Source of the DNA: Nemertoderma westbladi
Lineage: Eukaryota > Xenacoelomorpha > Nemertodermatida > Nemertodermatidae
Reading direction: 5' to 3'
Length of the DNA stretch: 64,000 nucleotides
NCBI GenBank assembly: GCA_032718475.1
Contig: JAUCBJ010004412.1
Span: forward strand, 1-64,000
The notes under the pieces are model-generated. The model searched no databases and was not told the origin of the DNA. It saw nothing but the letters and a program-made list of their open reading frames with translations. Position numbers and translations under genes: made by a program. Position 1 is the stretch's first letter, and each line of letters begins with the position of its first letter. Positions 36,324 to 47,520 of this stretch are shown here, in pieces.

Positions 36324-37514
36324 TGTAAAAGCTTTTGCGGAATTAGCCGGTTATTTTCCCCGTAAAGTACTCTGTAGTTGGTTTAACAGGCATAAAAGGC
36401 CGTATCCTTACTGTACTGGTGTTTTAGGGGACACAAAAAGCTATTTCTTCTGTATGTGTACTTTAGCGGACATAATTAGCAATTCTATGACGCAATGCGC
36501 TAGATCCTCTTTAAACAGTGTAGTTACTATGATGACAGCTAACAGCTGAGCTGTACATGTGTAGATTTTCCCTTGTTCTCTGGTGTTTCTTTGTTCGGTC
36601 AACCAATCGGAGCGATTCTCCTGCTTTTTGTACAGAAACCTCCGAGAAATCACGCAATGCATTATGGGTCAATGTTTACATTTTGTCGTGAGCCTAGAAG
36701 ACCAGCTTCGGAATCTCTGTGTTTTTCAGTCTTTAGCCCAACATTAGTAGGCTTAATTATAGAACGTATATCTGTTATCTTAACAATTTCATATCAAATC
36801 AAACCTCACTCACCTAATCATATTGTCAACTACAAACACCGCATTTTACTGCTATTTACTGTCGGTTATTCATTATATCCGTTGATGGAATGTTATTATA
36901 TTGGAGAATATCAATCAATAATCAGACACCCCAATCTTCTTGATATACTGAAGGTTAGAGAGACCGGTTACATATAACGATTGCGACTTACATTAAAGTG
37001 GTTTTGAATTGAATCTAATGCTATTTCATAGGCACTACATGTATTGGCTGTTGTTCTCTTTATATGTGACTAAAATTAGTGAAGGTCGGCAGATCAGTGT
37101 GCAGCATTGTGCAGTATTGTGTATGATTGTGACTGATAACAAAGCATCTCCTAAAGAATGCGCCATATACGTGAATCTATAGCCATCCCGTTGTGTCTAG
37201 TTTAAGTCATAACTCTGTTTACATATTTAGAGCGCCACGTCCTAAAGGAACTGTTAATATTTCCCGAAAGTGAATAATATTTGTCAGAGATTATATATTA
37301 CGATCAGTCGAATAATACAGTAGGCCTACACCGCAATACGGTTAGGCTTCCGAATCCAGTCTCCAGGGTATATCCAGCGGGTGAATGATCGCGCATAGAC
37401 TGGCTTCGGCTAATGTAGTGTATCAAATACTTGTCATAGGCTAAAGACGATCTATTATCTAGAAGACATCCCAATTTGGCAGGTTAAACTGCTAAAGGTC
37501 TGAAAGCGCGAACA
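36324..37514 (+). repeat. 3' LTR, BEL/Pao copy 2
   Basis: 1191 bp, nearly identical to 21822-23017 and lacking 5 bp near its start. Followed directly by the target duplication attcg (37515-37519). Confidence 0.95.
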
Positions 37515-37680
37515 ATTCGATTTAACCCTGTATTTCACTTTCAGTCTCTCGTTTCAAATTTCCCACTAGACTCGGCGTGAAATACAGTGCTACTTTATTT
37601 AATCGAATATATAGAAATATAGTTATTATTTTTATTGTACTTCATTCAATTATCTGAAATCACTAAATAATGATGAACTT

Positions 37681-37805
37681 ACAGTACCACATCAACTATT
37701 TGTATTAGCGTGAGGTTATGACTTACCACATCAACTATTTGTAATAGCGTGAGGTTATAACTTACCACGTCAACTATTTGTATTAGCGTGAGGTTGAATT
37801 CAACT
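37681..37805 (-). repeat. 39-bp tandem triplication of exon end plus 5' splice site
   Basis: On the minus strand three units each end in gttgaYgtg and a donor. Exon-end positions are 37766, 37727 and 37688, exactly 39 bp (13 codons) apart. The first two donors are GTAAGT; the third is GTACTG with a GTAAGT six bases on. No unit contains a stop in the receptor frame. Confidence 0.9.
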
Positions 37806-37896
37806 TTCGTCGTGCTATTTGGGTTTTCCACTGGACGTATTCTCTTGTTGTATTCATTTTCTTCCATAAGATATTTGTATAACTCTTTCTCTCCAC
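37766..37896 (-). CDS. Nicotinic acetylcholine receptor-like exon (ligand-binding domain start)
   Basis: The exon runs from an acceptor tttatccacag (ends 37897) to a GTAAGT donor after 37766, 131 bp. It encodes EKELYKYLMEENEYNKRIRP, then VENPNSTTKVEFNLTLIQIV-DV. This is the N-terminal helix and first beta strand of Cys-loop receptors of the nicotinic type (compare the family pattern YNK-RPV-N...L-L-QIIDV). Two N-glycosylation sequons (NST, NLT) are present. The donor sits at the conserved boundary after I-V-D-V. No other exons were found. Before BEL copy 2 inserted, the 3' exon at 21251-21784 lay only about 150 bp beyond, so this may be an orphan exon or a gene fragment moved to the subtelomere. 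Confidence 0.7.
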
Positions 37897-38401
37897 CTGT
37901 GGATAAATGTAATAAAAAAAATACCAGGACATATTTAGAGACAGGTCATTTTATTCCCTGCAGGTAATATTTAATTTACACAACCATTATCTTTACTTTT
38001 AAGTCATAAAGACCATTAATATAGGAGCGGTGTTCATAAAATATTAATACTTTGTTTTTTTTATATTTATAGATACAATTTTTGCAATCTATAAATAGAA
38101 ATATATTAAGTGGTGTTTTGATCTCTGTTTGTCGGGATATTTGAAATCATTGTTATCTGCACTCCTGCGGGCCTGAAATTGATCTGCAACGACACACTCC
38201 AACCAAGTTAATTAATAATGAATATCTTAAGTGAAGAGAACGGCCGACAAAGCTGCACAGGTGGGCTTTCTATCTATTTTTTATCACTAATTTAGTGAAA
38301 TAAAGTATTTCGATTGCAGGACTAATAGTGAAAGAAACCTACTTCCTTTTAATGTTCTTCCAAATTGAATTGCAAGATAAAGTGAATATCTTTATGGGGT
38401 G
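37897..38401. other. No gene seen
   Basis: AT-rich sequence without a convincing ORF. A signal-peptide exon for the receptor-like exon would be expected on this side (minus strand), but I could not find one. Confidence 0.4.
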
Positions 38402-39290
38402 CAGTCAATTGCCCAATATACAATTTTCCCAATGAGTCACTTGCCCAATAAAAATCAGACAAGTCACTCGCCCAATAAGAATCAGATGAGTCACTCGCCC
38501 AATAAAAATCAGACGAGTCACACGCCCAATAAAATCAGACGAGTCACTCGCCCAATAAAAATCAGACGAGTCACTCGCCCAATAAAAATCAGACGAGTCA
38601 CTCGCCCAATAAAAATCCGACGAGTCACTCGCCCAATAAAAATCAGACGAGTCACTCGCCCAATAAGAATCAGACGAGTCACTCGCCCAATAAATATCGG
38701 ACGAGTCACTCGCCCAATAAAAATCAGACGAGTCACTCACCCAATAAAAATCAGACGAGTCACTCGCCCAATAAAAATCAGATGAGTCACTCGCCCAATA
38801 AGAATCAGACGAGTCACTTGCCCAATAAAAATCAGACGAGTCACTCGCCCTATAAGAATCAGACGAGTCACTCGCCCAATAAAAATCAGACGAGTCACTC
38901 ACCCAATAAAAATCAGACGAGTCACTCGCCCAATAAAAATCAGATGAGTCACTCGCCCAATAAGAATGAGACGAGTCACTTGCCCAATAAAAATCAGACG
39001 AGTCACTCACCCAATAAAAATCAGACGAGTCACTCGCCCAATAAAAATCAGACGAGTCACTCGCCCAATAAAAATCAGACGAGTCACTCGCCCAATAAAA
39101 ATCAGACGAGTCACTCGCCCAATAAAAATCAGACGAGTCACTCGCCTAATAAAAATCAGACGAGTCACTCGCCCAATAAAAATCAGACGAGTCACTCGCC
39201 TAATAAAAAATAAAACAAAAACTAAAAATGAGTCACTTTCCCAATAAGTCATTTCCCCAATAGGTCACTATTGCCCAATAAGTTGCTAAA
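38402..39290. repeat. 27-bp minisatellite, about 29 units
   Basis: Unit begins gagtcactcgcccaataaaa and is 27 bp (9 codons), so several frames stay open on both strands (SHSPNKNQT on +, SDSSDFYWA on -). One unit near 38530 is a base short, which shifts the frames. The edges decay into half-units around gtcacttgcccaataa. The open frames are a by-product of the period, not a gene. Confidence 0.95.
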
Positions 39291-39492
39291 AATCACCCGA
39301 TTCTACAAAATTAATTACACTCTCCAAACATAGGTTGTTACATGTCTCATTTTGATAATTCTGTTCTGGGAATTGGATTTACTCAAAAATTGTTTATTAT
39401 TTCGCATAAACAATACATTCTACAAAGTTAATTTCAAAAATTACAAACATTCAAGACCTGTTATCGCAATGCAGTCCCTTTTATACTATACT

Positions 39493-39554
39493 ACACACAC
39501 AAACACACACACACACACCCCTACACACACACGCACGCGCACACACGCACACAT

Positions 39555-39636
<82 letters not shown>

Positions 39637-39643
39637 CACGCAC
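39493..39643. repeat. (CA)n / (CGCA)n microsatellite
   Basis: Begins as CA repeats (39493-39530), becomes mixed CACACG, then a pure CGCA tetranucleotide run to about 39636. Alternating purine-pyrimidine throughout, so it could adopt Z-DNA. Confidence 0.95.
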
Positions 39644-39649
39644 CCTAAG

Positions 39650-40495
39650 ATTGTTATTGTACTGATATTATACCCTTCTGACTGTTTTTTCTGTCGGCAG
39701 TATTGTTTTACGCTAGTGTTATCAACCCACTGGCTCGTTTATACCCATATAAATCACACCACGGCAAGTCTACAGTAGTTTAGGTCCATTAGCGGTAGTT
39801 AGGATTCGCTATGCGGGGATTGTTTTCTCGCGAGTTTGGTCTGTTTCTGTAGACTGTACTTCTACCTCAACGGTTAGGGACTGGTCACCCTGATTCTCGA
39901 GTTAGCCCGGGCAATTGATTCACCCAAGTTTAGTGGAAGACATGAGGCACCGATCTCGCCAGTAGTAGTTTGTGTACTTTAGTATCTATTATTAGGCCCG
40001 ATTACGTTGGGATTTTACTGTAGATAGTACAACCCCTGATGGATTCTTCATAGTTAATATATTTTGTTCAAAAATTGTAACGTTATTCAACGTCGTTAGT
40101 ATTAACAGCGAGTTGTTATGCGAGTTGTAAAACTAATCAAATATTTGAATCGAATGCATCGAATCGAAAATATAACGTAGCTGATTGTGACATTCTCTAC
40201 ACAATTCTGACCGCGAGTTGCAAGGCCACAAAGGATGTTATTGCAATAACAACTTAACTGTTACTGCTTAAACGCTGTTGTTACGTGAATATCCCTATAT
40301 GCAATTCGCTAACCCAGAAACCAATATAACACCCTATTACCCATCAGCCGTATAACGGCAGCAATTATTATCAACATCCCCTAAAGGGGACTGCTACCTA
40401 GCAAAGTTAAGGTAGCAATATGGCCTGGCAGCCAAATAAAGGAAGGATCACGCGTTGCGCAATCTATCAAATTGTCATAGGGTAAGCGTGTTGTG
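39650..40495. other. Unassigned sequence, no gene seen
   Basis: Non-coding. A tgttatcaaccc...attctctaca span (about 39717-40200) with a tataaatc-like box could be a solo LTR of another family, but no target duplication matches, so I do not call it. Confidence 0.3.
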
Positions 40496-41045
40496 CATAA
40501 ACAAAAAATATATGGTTTATATCCATTGTGCACAGATTATATAGGGATGAACCATATAGGTGAGTCCCCAATATTGTGTTAGTTAGTGCCTCACTAAGAG
40601 AGAGCTGGCAAATCGATCAGATAAACCGATCGATTTGTCACACATTAACAGCTACTACCTAATGAGAATAGTAGTGCAGATCTGGCTGGCTGCCTTACTG
40701 ATGGAGGAAACAGCTATAGGTAGTCAAAATTACTGCCATAGTGGCGGCCGATCTGGGGACCCTGACCTGACCAAAATGGTTCAATGTAGGTATATAATAT
40801 TAATGGTTTTAACCATTAATATTATATTATTATTATTATTAATTATATTATTATTATATACAACACAATAGCATGTGAAGGTGACACTAATGATGAGAAA
40901 CCCAAAACGGGAATTTTTCAATCTGAAAAAATTGAATTATGGCAACATCTAAGGGAAAAACGGTTGCCACCATTATTGGATTCAGGAAATCTGAAAGCGC
41001 CTCTCTCTCAAGCCTAATATTGAATGGACTGATGAGTCACCTACT
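40496..41045 (-). repeat. Interspersed repeat, copy B
   Basis: Reverse-complement counterpart of 11596-12122. It contains an extra AT-rich palindrome near 40800-40860 (attaatggttttaaccattaat). Confidence 0.6.
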
Positions 41046-41465
41046 CCCAACTTCTACAATCTCATAACCAATTTACCCTACAGTTGTAGTGGTTTAGGCA
41101 ATATAGAGTTAGAGTTCACTGTGCAGAAGGACTTAACTGATACCACATGTCGATAGTATAATTAACATGAATACATTTCATTAGGATTAATTGCTTCACA
41201 GCATAGCACAGAAGCAAAAAAATGGATCAATAATATAACTTTATTTTACAGTGATGTGTTATTGTATGTAGTATACACTGTAATATACATACAACATTAA
41301 TCATATACAATATACATTATATATTGTTATAAAAAATATAATAATTTACATTATTTTTCTCTCTGATGTATTTTGGCACATTACGTTTTTGCCTTTTATC
41401 TCGTGAACTAACTAGCAGCCAGCTGACAGTCCCGACTCACAAAAATTAACTACAACAGCTAGTCA
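41046..41465. other. AT-rich spacer, no gene seen
   Basis: Contains a tgtatgtagtatacactgtaatatacatac region able to fold back on itself. Nothing else recognised. Confidence 0.4.
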
Positions 41466-41888
41466 GTATCGGGAGGGTGTAAACGTTACGCCTACAGCAG
41501 ACCACCGACTGCCGACAGCACACAACAGTCACTCGATAGCAGACAACCAAAGTAAATAACCGACAACAGCCAACCGACAGGTGACAACCGACAGCAGACA
41601 ACCAAAGTAAATAACCGATAGTAGCCAACCGACAGGTGACAACCGACAGCAGACAACCAAAGCAAATAACCTATAGCAGCCAATCGAAAGCAGACAACCA
41701 ACGTCAACAACCGTCAACAAACAGCAGCAGACAACCGAGAGCAGGCAACAGACAACCGACAGCGCACTTCCGACAACATACAACCGACAGCTGGCAACCG
41801 AAAGCAGACAACCGACAACAGACAACCGACAGCGTACAACGACAGCACACAAACACAACCGACAGCAGACAACCGACAGTAGACATGT
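41466..41888. repeat. Degenerate minisatellite, left arm (ACAACCGACAGCAG)n
   Basis: Variable units of about 12-16 bp, with a higher-order repeat near 41560-41670 (aaccaaagtaaataaccga). The opposite arm at 42086-42549 carries the complementary unit. Confidence 0.85.
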
Positions 41889-42015
41889 GACAGCATATAT
41901 ATAAACGCTATAAAATACTTTAAGGATAAATTTAAAAATGACAAATTCTTCATATTTAATTTTTCAATAAAATTTCGACCGAAAAGTGAAAACCTGATAT
42001 TCTTTACATGGGCGT

Positions 42016-42055
42016 GCATTCTTAAAAATGCAGCTGCAATCCAGCATGCCGATCC

Positions 42056-42085
<30 letters not shown>
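42016..42085 (+). mobile_element. RTE-like 3' end stub with (TAG)10 tail
   Basis: Only the last 40 or so bases of the element (cattcttaaaaatgcagctg onward), then (TAG)10 at 42056-42085, the longest tail in the window. It sits exactly at the start of the right minisatellite arm. Confidence 0.85.
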
Positions 42086-42087
<2 letters not shown>

Positions 42088-42549
42088 AAGTCGGTTGTTT
42101 ACTGTGTGCTGTCGGTAATCTGTTGTCGTTTATTTTCAGTCGGTTGTCTGTTGTCGTTTGTCTATGATGAGCTGTCGGTTGTCTGCTGTCGGTTATTTAC
42201 TATCTGCTGTCGGTTATCTGTTCTCGTTTGTTTTCAGTCGGTTGTCTGCTGTCTTTTGTCTATGATGAGCTGTCGGTTGTCTGCTGTCGGTTGTTTACTG
42301 TCTGCTGTCGCTTATCTGTTGCCATTTGTTTGCTGCCGGTTGTCTGCTGTGAGTTGTTTACTGCCTGCTGTCGGTTATCGTCGTCGCTTGTTTGCTGTCG
42401 GTTGTTTGCTGTCGGTTGTTTACTGTCTGCTGTCGCTTATCTGTTGTCATTTGTTTGCTGCCGGTTGTCTGCTGTGGGTTGTTTACTGTCTGCTGTTGGT
42501 TATCTGTTGTCATTTGTTTTCAGTCTATTGTCTGCTGTCGTTTGTCTAA
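42086..42549. repeat. Degenerate minisatellite, right arm (CTGCTGTCGGTTGT)n
   Basis: Same unit family as the left arm but inverted. Open frames across it (LSVVCCRLF type) are repeat artefacts. Confidence 0.85.
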
Positions 42550-43185
42550 CTGAGCTACTGATGGAGTGGATCAGCATGCATTCTTAAATTTCCTGGGAGA
42601 CTTTAATGCAAGTCTGCATCAATCACCTACCTACATCGCCCTGGGTCTATAGCGATAGTATTAACTGAAATTCCGTCCATCTTCAAGATTTTATCTCTGG
42701 AAATGGATTGTTTTCGGACCCAGTGGTCACAAGTCCCAGATAGACCATATCCTGTTTCGTAGGAAATACAGGAGCTCTATACAAGACTGTAATGCATTTA
42801 AACTTCGACCCTTCTCCAGTGATCACCGCCATATTGTGGCAAAGATAAAACTTAGTCTGCGTGCTAGCAGAACAACGAAATCTGCCTTGCCGCGGCATGA
42901 CTGGTCCTCTCTGTTGCAACAGCCAAGTGTGAGATCCAGCATCACACTACAGCTGAGCAACAGGTAAGAGGTTCTTGCCTCTGAGGCGGCAGATCACTGC
43001 GAGGACTATAATGCCTTTACAGAAACAGTTAGGTTAGCAGCTGCAGAAACAGTTCCTGTATACCCTCGAAACAGGAAAAGGCCCCCTGGACTGACAACAA
43101 AATTTAGAAGTGCCGAAATTACCTCTATAAGGCGCAGAAAGAGTCCCGATTCAAACAGACTACAGCAGCCAAGAATGCAGTTAAG
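42550..43185 (+). mobile_element. RTE-like fragment, endonuclease-linker region
   Basis: Matches 12487-13155 (ATDGVD, GDFNASL, IDHILF, SRDH-type region), with a 45-bp loss near 42718 and other small indels. It stops abruptly after cagttaagg. No 3' end. Confidence 0.88.
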
Positions 43186-43512
43186 GCAATCTCGTTCGAA
43201 CTACTTTACAAAACTCCGGAAAACAAAAGTTTGTGCCAATTAGATTTGTTTCCCCAGGTTTGGTAAAGTCGCTCGAATTGCTACATAATTTGAACTTAAA
43301 GATGAATGACAATGCAACTAAACCTAACCAAAATACTAAACCTAACCTACCAAACTTAGTTTGTCCTGTAAAGCCCCTTACTGTACTATTGCGTACATGT
43401 ATACATGTGACTGCCTGTCAAGTAAATGTTAAAGTATTTAAAGCATACAATTCCACTGGAGGTCCGGCCTATAGTACAGTGCAAACTGCACAGTAGTTAT
43501 GAGGCGGGTGGG
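43186..43512. other. Spacer between RTE pieces
   Basis: Non-repetitive apart from taaacctaacc-type short repeats near 43320-43350. Its open frames are short and unlike known proteins. Nothing assigned. Confidence 0.35.
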
Positions 43513-44256
43513 CTAGGATCGGCATGCTGCATTGCAGCTGCATTTTTAAGAATGCTGTGCTGGCTTGTCAACAAAATTGCACCGCCACAACTCCCTATCA
43601 CCCATGACATTTGCTAGATCATCCGCATCTTCAAGTCCAGTGTCCTTTAAGATGCGTCTCAAGAAAGTCATGGGCTGTCCACCATGCTTATTCACTCCAT
43701 GAGGCTGCCAAAGTACAAGATTATGCACTGGCTGGTCCTCACGGCGAAAGCAATGTCCTGCAAAGCGGAGGCGATTTTGTTCTAGTGTCAAGCTTGGGGG
43801 AACCAATGAGACACCTCCAATGTTACTATACACTATATTATAGTGTCTGGTTGGAGATGTGTGCATTGTACTTGACACAATGAACCCGGCGTAGCATTCT
43901 TGTGAATGTGTCATCCAGAGAGCTTAGTTAGAGCCCAGCATGGACTCCCATAGATGAGTACTGGAACTACTGCTGCTCTAAATAATCGGACCTTACGTTT
44001 CCGATTAATTCTCGGTGACTTCCAAATCCTGGAAAGCCTATTCAAGGCTGTCCATGCCTTTCCCTTACGTATTCGAAGGTCCATGATCCCAGGTAACAGA
44101 AGTCATCCACATGCTGAAGTATACCATCTTTTGAGCTTATGCTCATCCGACCAGAGACCTGCTGAGAACTTTCAAAGTTAACTGTCAAAATTTTGGTCAT
44201 TCTGGAGTTAATAAAAAGACCAACACTAGAAGCAGCATGTTCTAATGTTCTAACAT
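43513..44256 (-). mobile_element. RTE-like element, 3' part
   Basis: Minus-strand copy from a (TAG)1 end at 43513 to the RT/C-terminal boundary. It has internal changes: a 10-bp duplication near 43825 (actatacactatatt region), a loss near 43920 and about 20 bp missing at 44082. Its 5' end at 44256 joins BEL spacer sequence directly. Confidence 0.88.
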
Positions 44257-44390
44257 GTTGGCGTAAACACCGCGACGACGGTACATCGGCGCTGAGAATC
44301 CCACTGTCCGGGGGCAAAGAGAAGTAGGCAGCGACGCCCGCTCGCCTAAATATAAACTTATTTTGATATTAATAAACTCAGATAGCAGAT

Positions 44391-47300
44391 ATGACGGAGT
44401 TGATAGAAGATGATCTTGGTATTAGGGAGCGATATACTCTACCTTTGCAAGCATTTGTGGATAGCTTAATACGCGGTGAAGCCGATCCAACCATTACGGA
44501 GGACGATGGTCGTTATATCGAACCGCCGATGTCCCAAGAGCAACTTGCGCGTGAATTGGATTATCGAAAATTCACCGCTCGCTATACGAATCGTAATGGT
44601 ACGTATATGGACTTCTTAACTACCGGCCATCCTATCGATTTACATGACACGGACGATGTAGATACAGAGAGGGAAATGGTTCTATTTAAATATCATACCC
44701 AGCGGAGTCGTAATGATAAACCGAGAATGGAACACGAGAATTCTATTCGAAAACAACTCGAAAGATAGAACGTGGAAGAAAGCTTGTAAAGACAAATAGA
44801 GGAGAACACTGAAGAAGAGACATGGGTTAATGTCCAGGGTCCATGATGTGAATAGTTTTTCCCCGGGGCACGGGTGCTCGCGGGCGGTCTCCTTCGGGAG
44901 GCTGTAATTTCTCTTCCTTCATCGTTTTCCTGTAATTATTGTGATCAGTGTCACAATTAAAGGGCAAGAATGAATGATGATGTGACGGAAACATGTCCAT
45001 TGTGGTATCTTATGGATACTACCATATATCCTCCCTCCTCTTTACTCCCTTTATCCCTCTATACATCGCTATTGAAAATACAACATACTTCGTCCCACCT
45101 TCTCTTCCCAATGTGCTCGGAGCTTTGGGAGACGATCGACCAATCATTGCCGTATCGTGGTATGGATCATACCGCCTCCTAATAAATCCCCCCACCCCTT
45201 ACTGTTTATTTGTATGCTCATATTGGTGTCCGCACCTCTTGTCCATGTCACATTCCACATTCTGTTGATATTTATGATATCAACTTCCACCCTCTCGTTG
45301 TTGATTAGAAAATCAACCACCAATAATTTCCTTAAGTCCGCAACCGTGATACAAACAAGGACTGAAAGGACACGAGGATAGTTTGTGAACAACTGGTACC
45401 ATTATGTGTCATAAATCTGGTTGTTCACCTCCCTCAATGATTGGAGATATAAATCTTATGTAGAACAACTGAGACAAACATATCCTTGAACTGGTGTTTA
45501 TCTCCTCGCACTAGGGATAAATTCATTTGGAGATAGTCTTCGAACGATTGAATCCTCCAACTGAGAACTGAGATCGTATTTCTGAATATTTCTGAATACG
45601 ACATAGGTCTTCCCCTGCTCTCTACCACTACCATCAATGGAAGACATATTAGGCATACAACGGGAATATGGAGAACATTCCATACCCTTTCGTTGATACT
45701 CAGCTGATTGCTCCCTGGGCAGAAGGTCGAGGTTTCTTCCGCACCATGTATGCTAATACGTCTAGCAACATTACAAAGGTGCAACGAACTTCCATCGGAC
45801 ATCTTGCCTTTCAGGAATACGGAAGGAATTTCAAAGTCGGAAATCCCATTAACTATCAACAAGTATACGGAGACCATTATTCTCGATTATACTTCGATGG
45901 ACCATTGACCGCACCTGGCGCTGTGTATAGCTTCATGAGTGTTCCACTCCGTCCCTCCTTAGCTATATACACAATCTTTGAAAACACCGCACTTGCCGGT
46001 TGGCTAGCCGATGTGTGCAGTCGTACTATACGCGCCCATCCATTAATACTTGGGACCAAACTCGCTAAGCTAGATGAACATAATAAATTCATCCGCTTCG
46101 AATGTTTCCGGCGATTTTTAACCCCATTCCGCAACGTGGATAGCCAATTTAAAGACCGCGCTTTGACCAAGCTCAGCCTAAGAAACTCAGCTGCAGAGAA
46201 GTTGGATAGCGCTGGATTCGCCGTTTTCAAAGAGATTTGTATATCGAACTTGCACTCCTCTGTTATACAAAGACCTCGAATCCCCACAGGTTATTCTGTC
46301 GTGGAAATTCAGACAATAGGTCCACCTGAAGAGACAGACACGCCCACCTCAGCTATGCACGTGGAAGACGAACCAATATGTCTAGAATCTGAGGAGATTC
46401 AGCCTATCGCGCCCCGGAACAGCGACAACGATTACATCATAGAATGGTATCAAGGTCCACAGTGTCTCACTGCGTACGATTATCGACATGCCAACTATGT
46501 TTCTAGGCAACGTTGTCGGTTATGTGCGTCGAGAGATCACGATACGCCCATGGACACAAACGTCCGCTGTTCCTATTTCCAAGAACAACCGACTATGGAA
46601 ATTTATTGCGCATATTGCAGACTCAATAACTTGCACATATTTGCGGTTTGCCCTCAATTTATGACTCAATGTCACCATTGTCAACTAAAGGGACACGCCA
46701 GTTTCGATTGCCCTTTTAATCGCGATTTGGAAAGCGTAGATGAAATGATCACACTACGTTACATCAGAGCTTGGGAAGCGAACGCTGATTTACATTGTGA
46801 TTCGCGCCATCGTTATTATCCCGGACGCGCTTACGAAGGAGTTTATGCGTTCCATCCTTATCTATTCGCTTCGGTCGAACAGAAATCACGCATATCGAGT
46901 TACGAGCTACTGAAGCGCGTCGGAGAATGTATTTCAACCAAATTCGTACGCAAATTTCTCAGGAGTGTTAATCCTAGCGACCTTCATTCCTATAACTTAA
47001 TCAATTATATCCGTCAGGATCCGGACTATGGAGACTTGTTTGTTAACTCACACCCCGAGTTACAGGAAGTATATCGACGGCCTTACGAATACCGAGCCCG
47101 CGAACGCGAGTTGGAAAGAACCATTAAACCCCGGAGGTTTCTAACTGCCTATGGTCCACCCACGGCCCTCGTTCAGACCTTCGTAAAGGACCCGTAAGAG
47201 CGGCTGTCTTAAAACGAGCTCTCAAAGCCGTTAGACCCCTCTCCCCCGACGTTGATGTCAATCAACCCGGTACTTCGACTGGCGGATACACCGACCATAA

Positions 47301-47442
47301 TCCTACACCCTCTGATGCAATCATATTGCACCCTTCACCCAGGAGTTATAGCCCTCCTTGTAAAGTGGCTCGCCCCAAAGAGAAAAGGACTCTGGCTAGC
47401 TTTAAAAAACTGCGTAAACGCCGTCCGCGCAAGAAAGACTAA
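44391..47442 (+). pseudogene. BEL/Pao ORF X, copy 3
   Basis: N-terminal part 44391-44768 (MTELIEDDLGIRERYTLPLQ, then YIEPPMSQEQLARELDYRKF), the best copy of this end. It is broken after RKQLER and followed by foreign sequence (about 44770-45660). X resumes at 45668 (MENIPYPFVDTQL) and is open to 47197. Near 47180 a frameshift separates the C-terminal tail, which continues to a TAA at 47440-47442 (RPKEKRTLASFKKLRKRRP). The CX2CX4HX4C knuckle is at 46670-46711, with CAYCRLNNLHIFAVC before it and CRLCASRDH earlier. Copies 1 and 3 align closely over about 500 codons here, so the protein was conserved. Function unknown. No membrane segment seen. Confidence 0.8.
44770..45660 (-). other. Foreign insertion in ORF X with reverse-strand ORF remnants
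   Basis: About 890 bp absent from the other copies. On the minus strand, pieces of a broken reading frame occur (45683-45498, SQLEDSIVRRLSPNEFIPSA; 45392-45144, LLVVDFLINNERVEVDIINI). On + near 44860-44900 is a GC-rich hairpin-like segment (gcgggcggtctccttcggga). I do not recognise the protein. It replaces, rather than splits, X sequence. Confidence 0.45.
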
Positions 47443-47520
47443 CTGTTTAGAGTATTTACATATATTAGAAACTGTGATTTTTGTATATTTATAAACTTGA
47501 ATCCCATTTTCTGGGAGCGG

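Larger units (their letters stand above)
21822..37514 (+). mobile_element. BEL/Pao LTR retrotransposon, copy 2 (complete ends, 15.7 kb)
   Basis: 5' LTR 21822-23017, leader 23018-25149, gag from 25150, pol to 33273, spacer 33274-34886, ORF X 34887-36245, polypurine tract and 3' LTR 36324-37514. A 5-bp duplication, attcg, flanks it (21817-21821 and 37515-37519), as expected of BEL integrases. The LTRs differ by roughly a dozen to fifteen substitutions and one 5-bp indel by eye, about 1 %. Despite this apparent youth, every ORF is broken. It sits between the 3' end of the exon at 21251 and a nicotinic-receptor-like exon. Confidence 0.96.

Noticed and set aside
38399-39252. Long open frames over the 27-bp minisatellite as repeat-protein genes
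   Set aside because: They exist in several frames on both strands because the period is a multiple of three; there is no promoter, start context or splice evidence.
38402-39290. CRISPR array
   Set aside because: Units are contiguous, without unique spacers, in a eukaryotic subtelomere.
39717-40200. Solo LTR
   Set aside because: TG...CA-like ends and a TATA-like box exist, but the flanks do not form a target duplication and no second copy is in the window.
41446-42587. Cys/Val/Leu-rich frames as secreted or membrane proteins
   Set aside because: They come from the minisatellite unit read in different frames; no unique sequence.
42550-44256. Twin-priming inversion of one RTE insertion
   Set aside because: The inverted 5' segment lies on the 3'-tail side of the minus-strand piece and is separated from it by unrelated DNA, the wrong order for twin priming.
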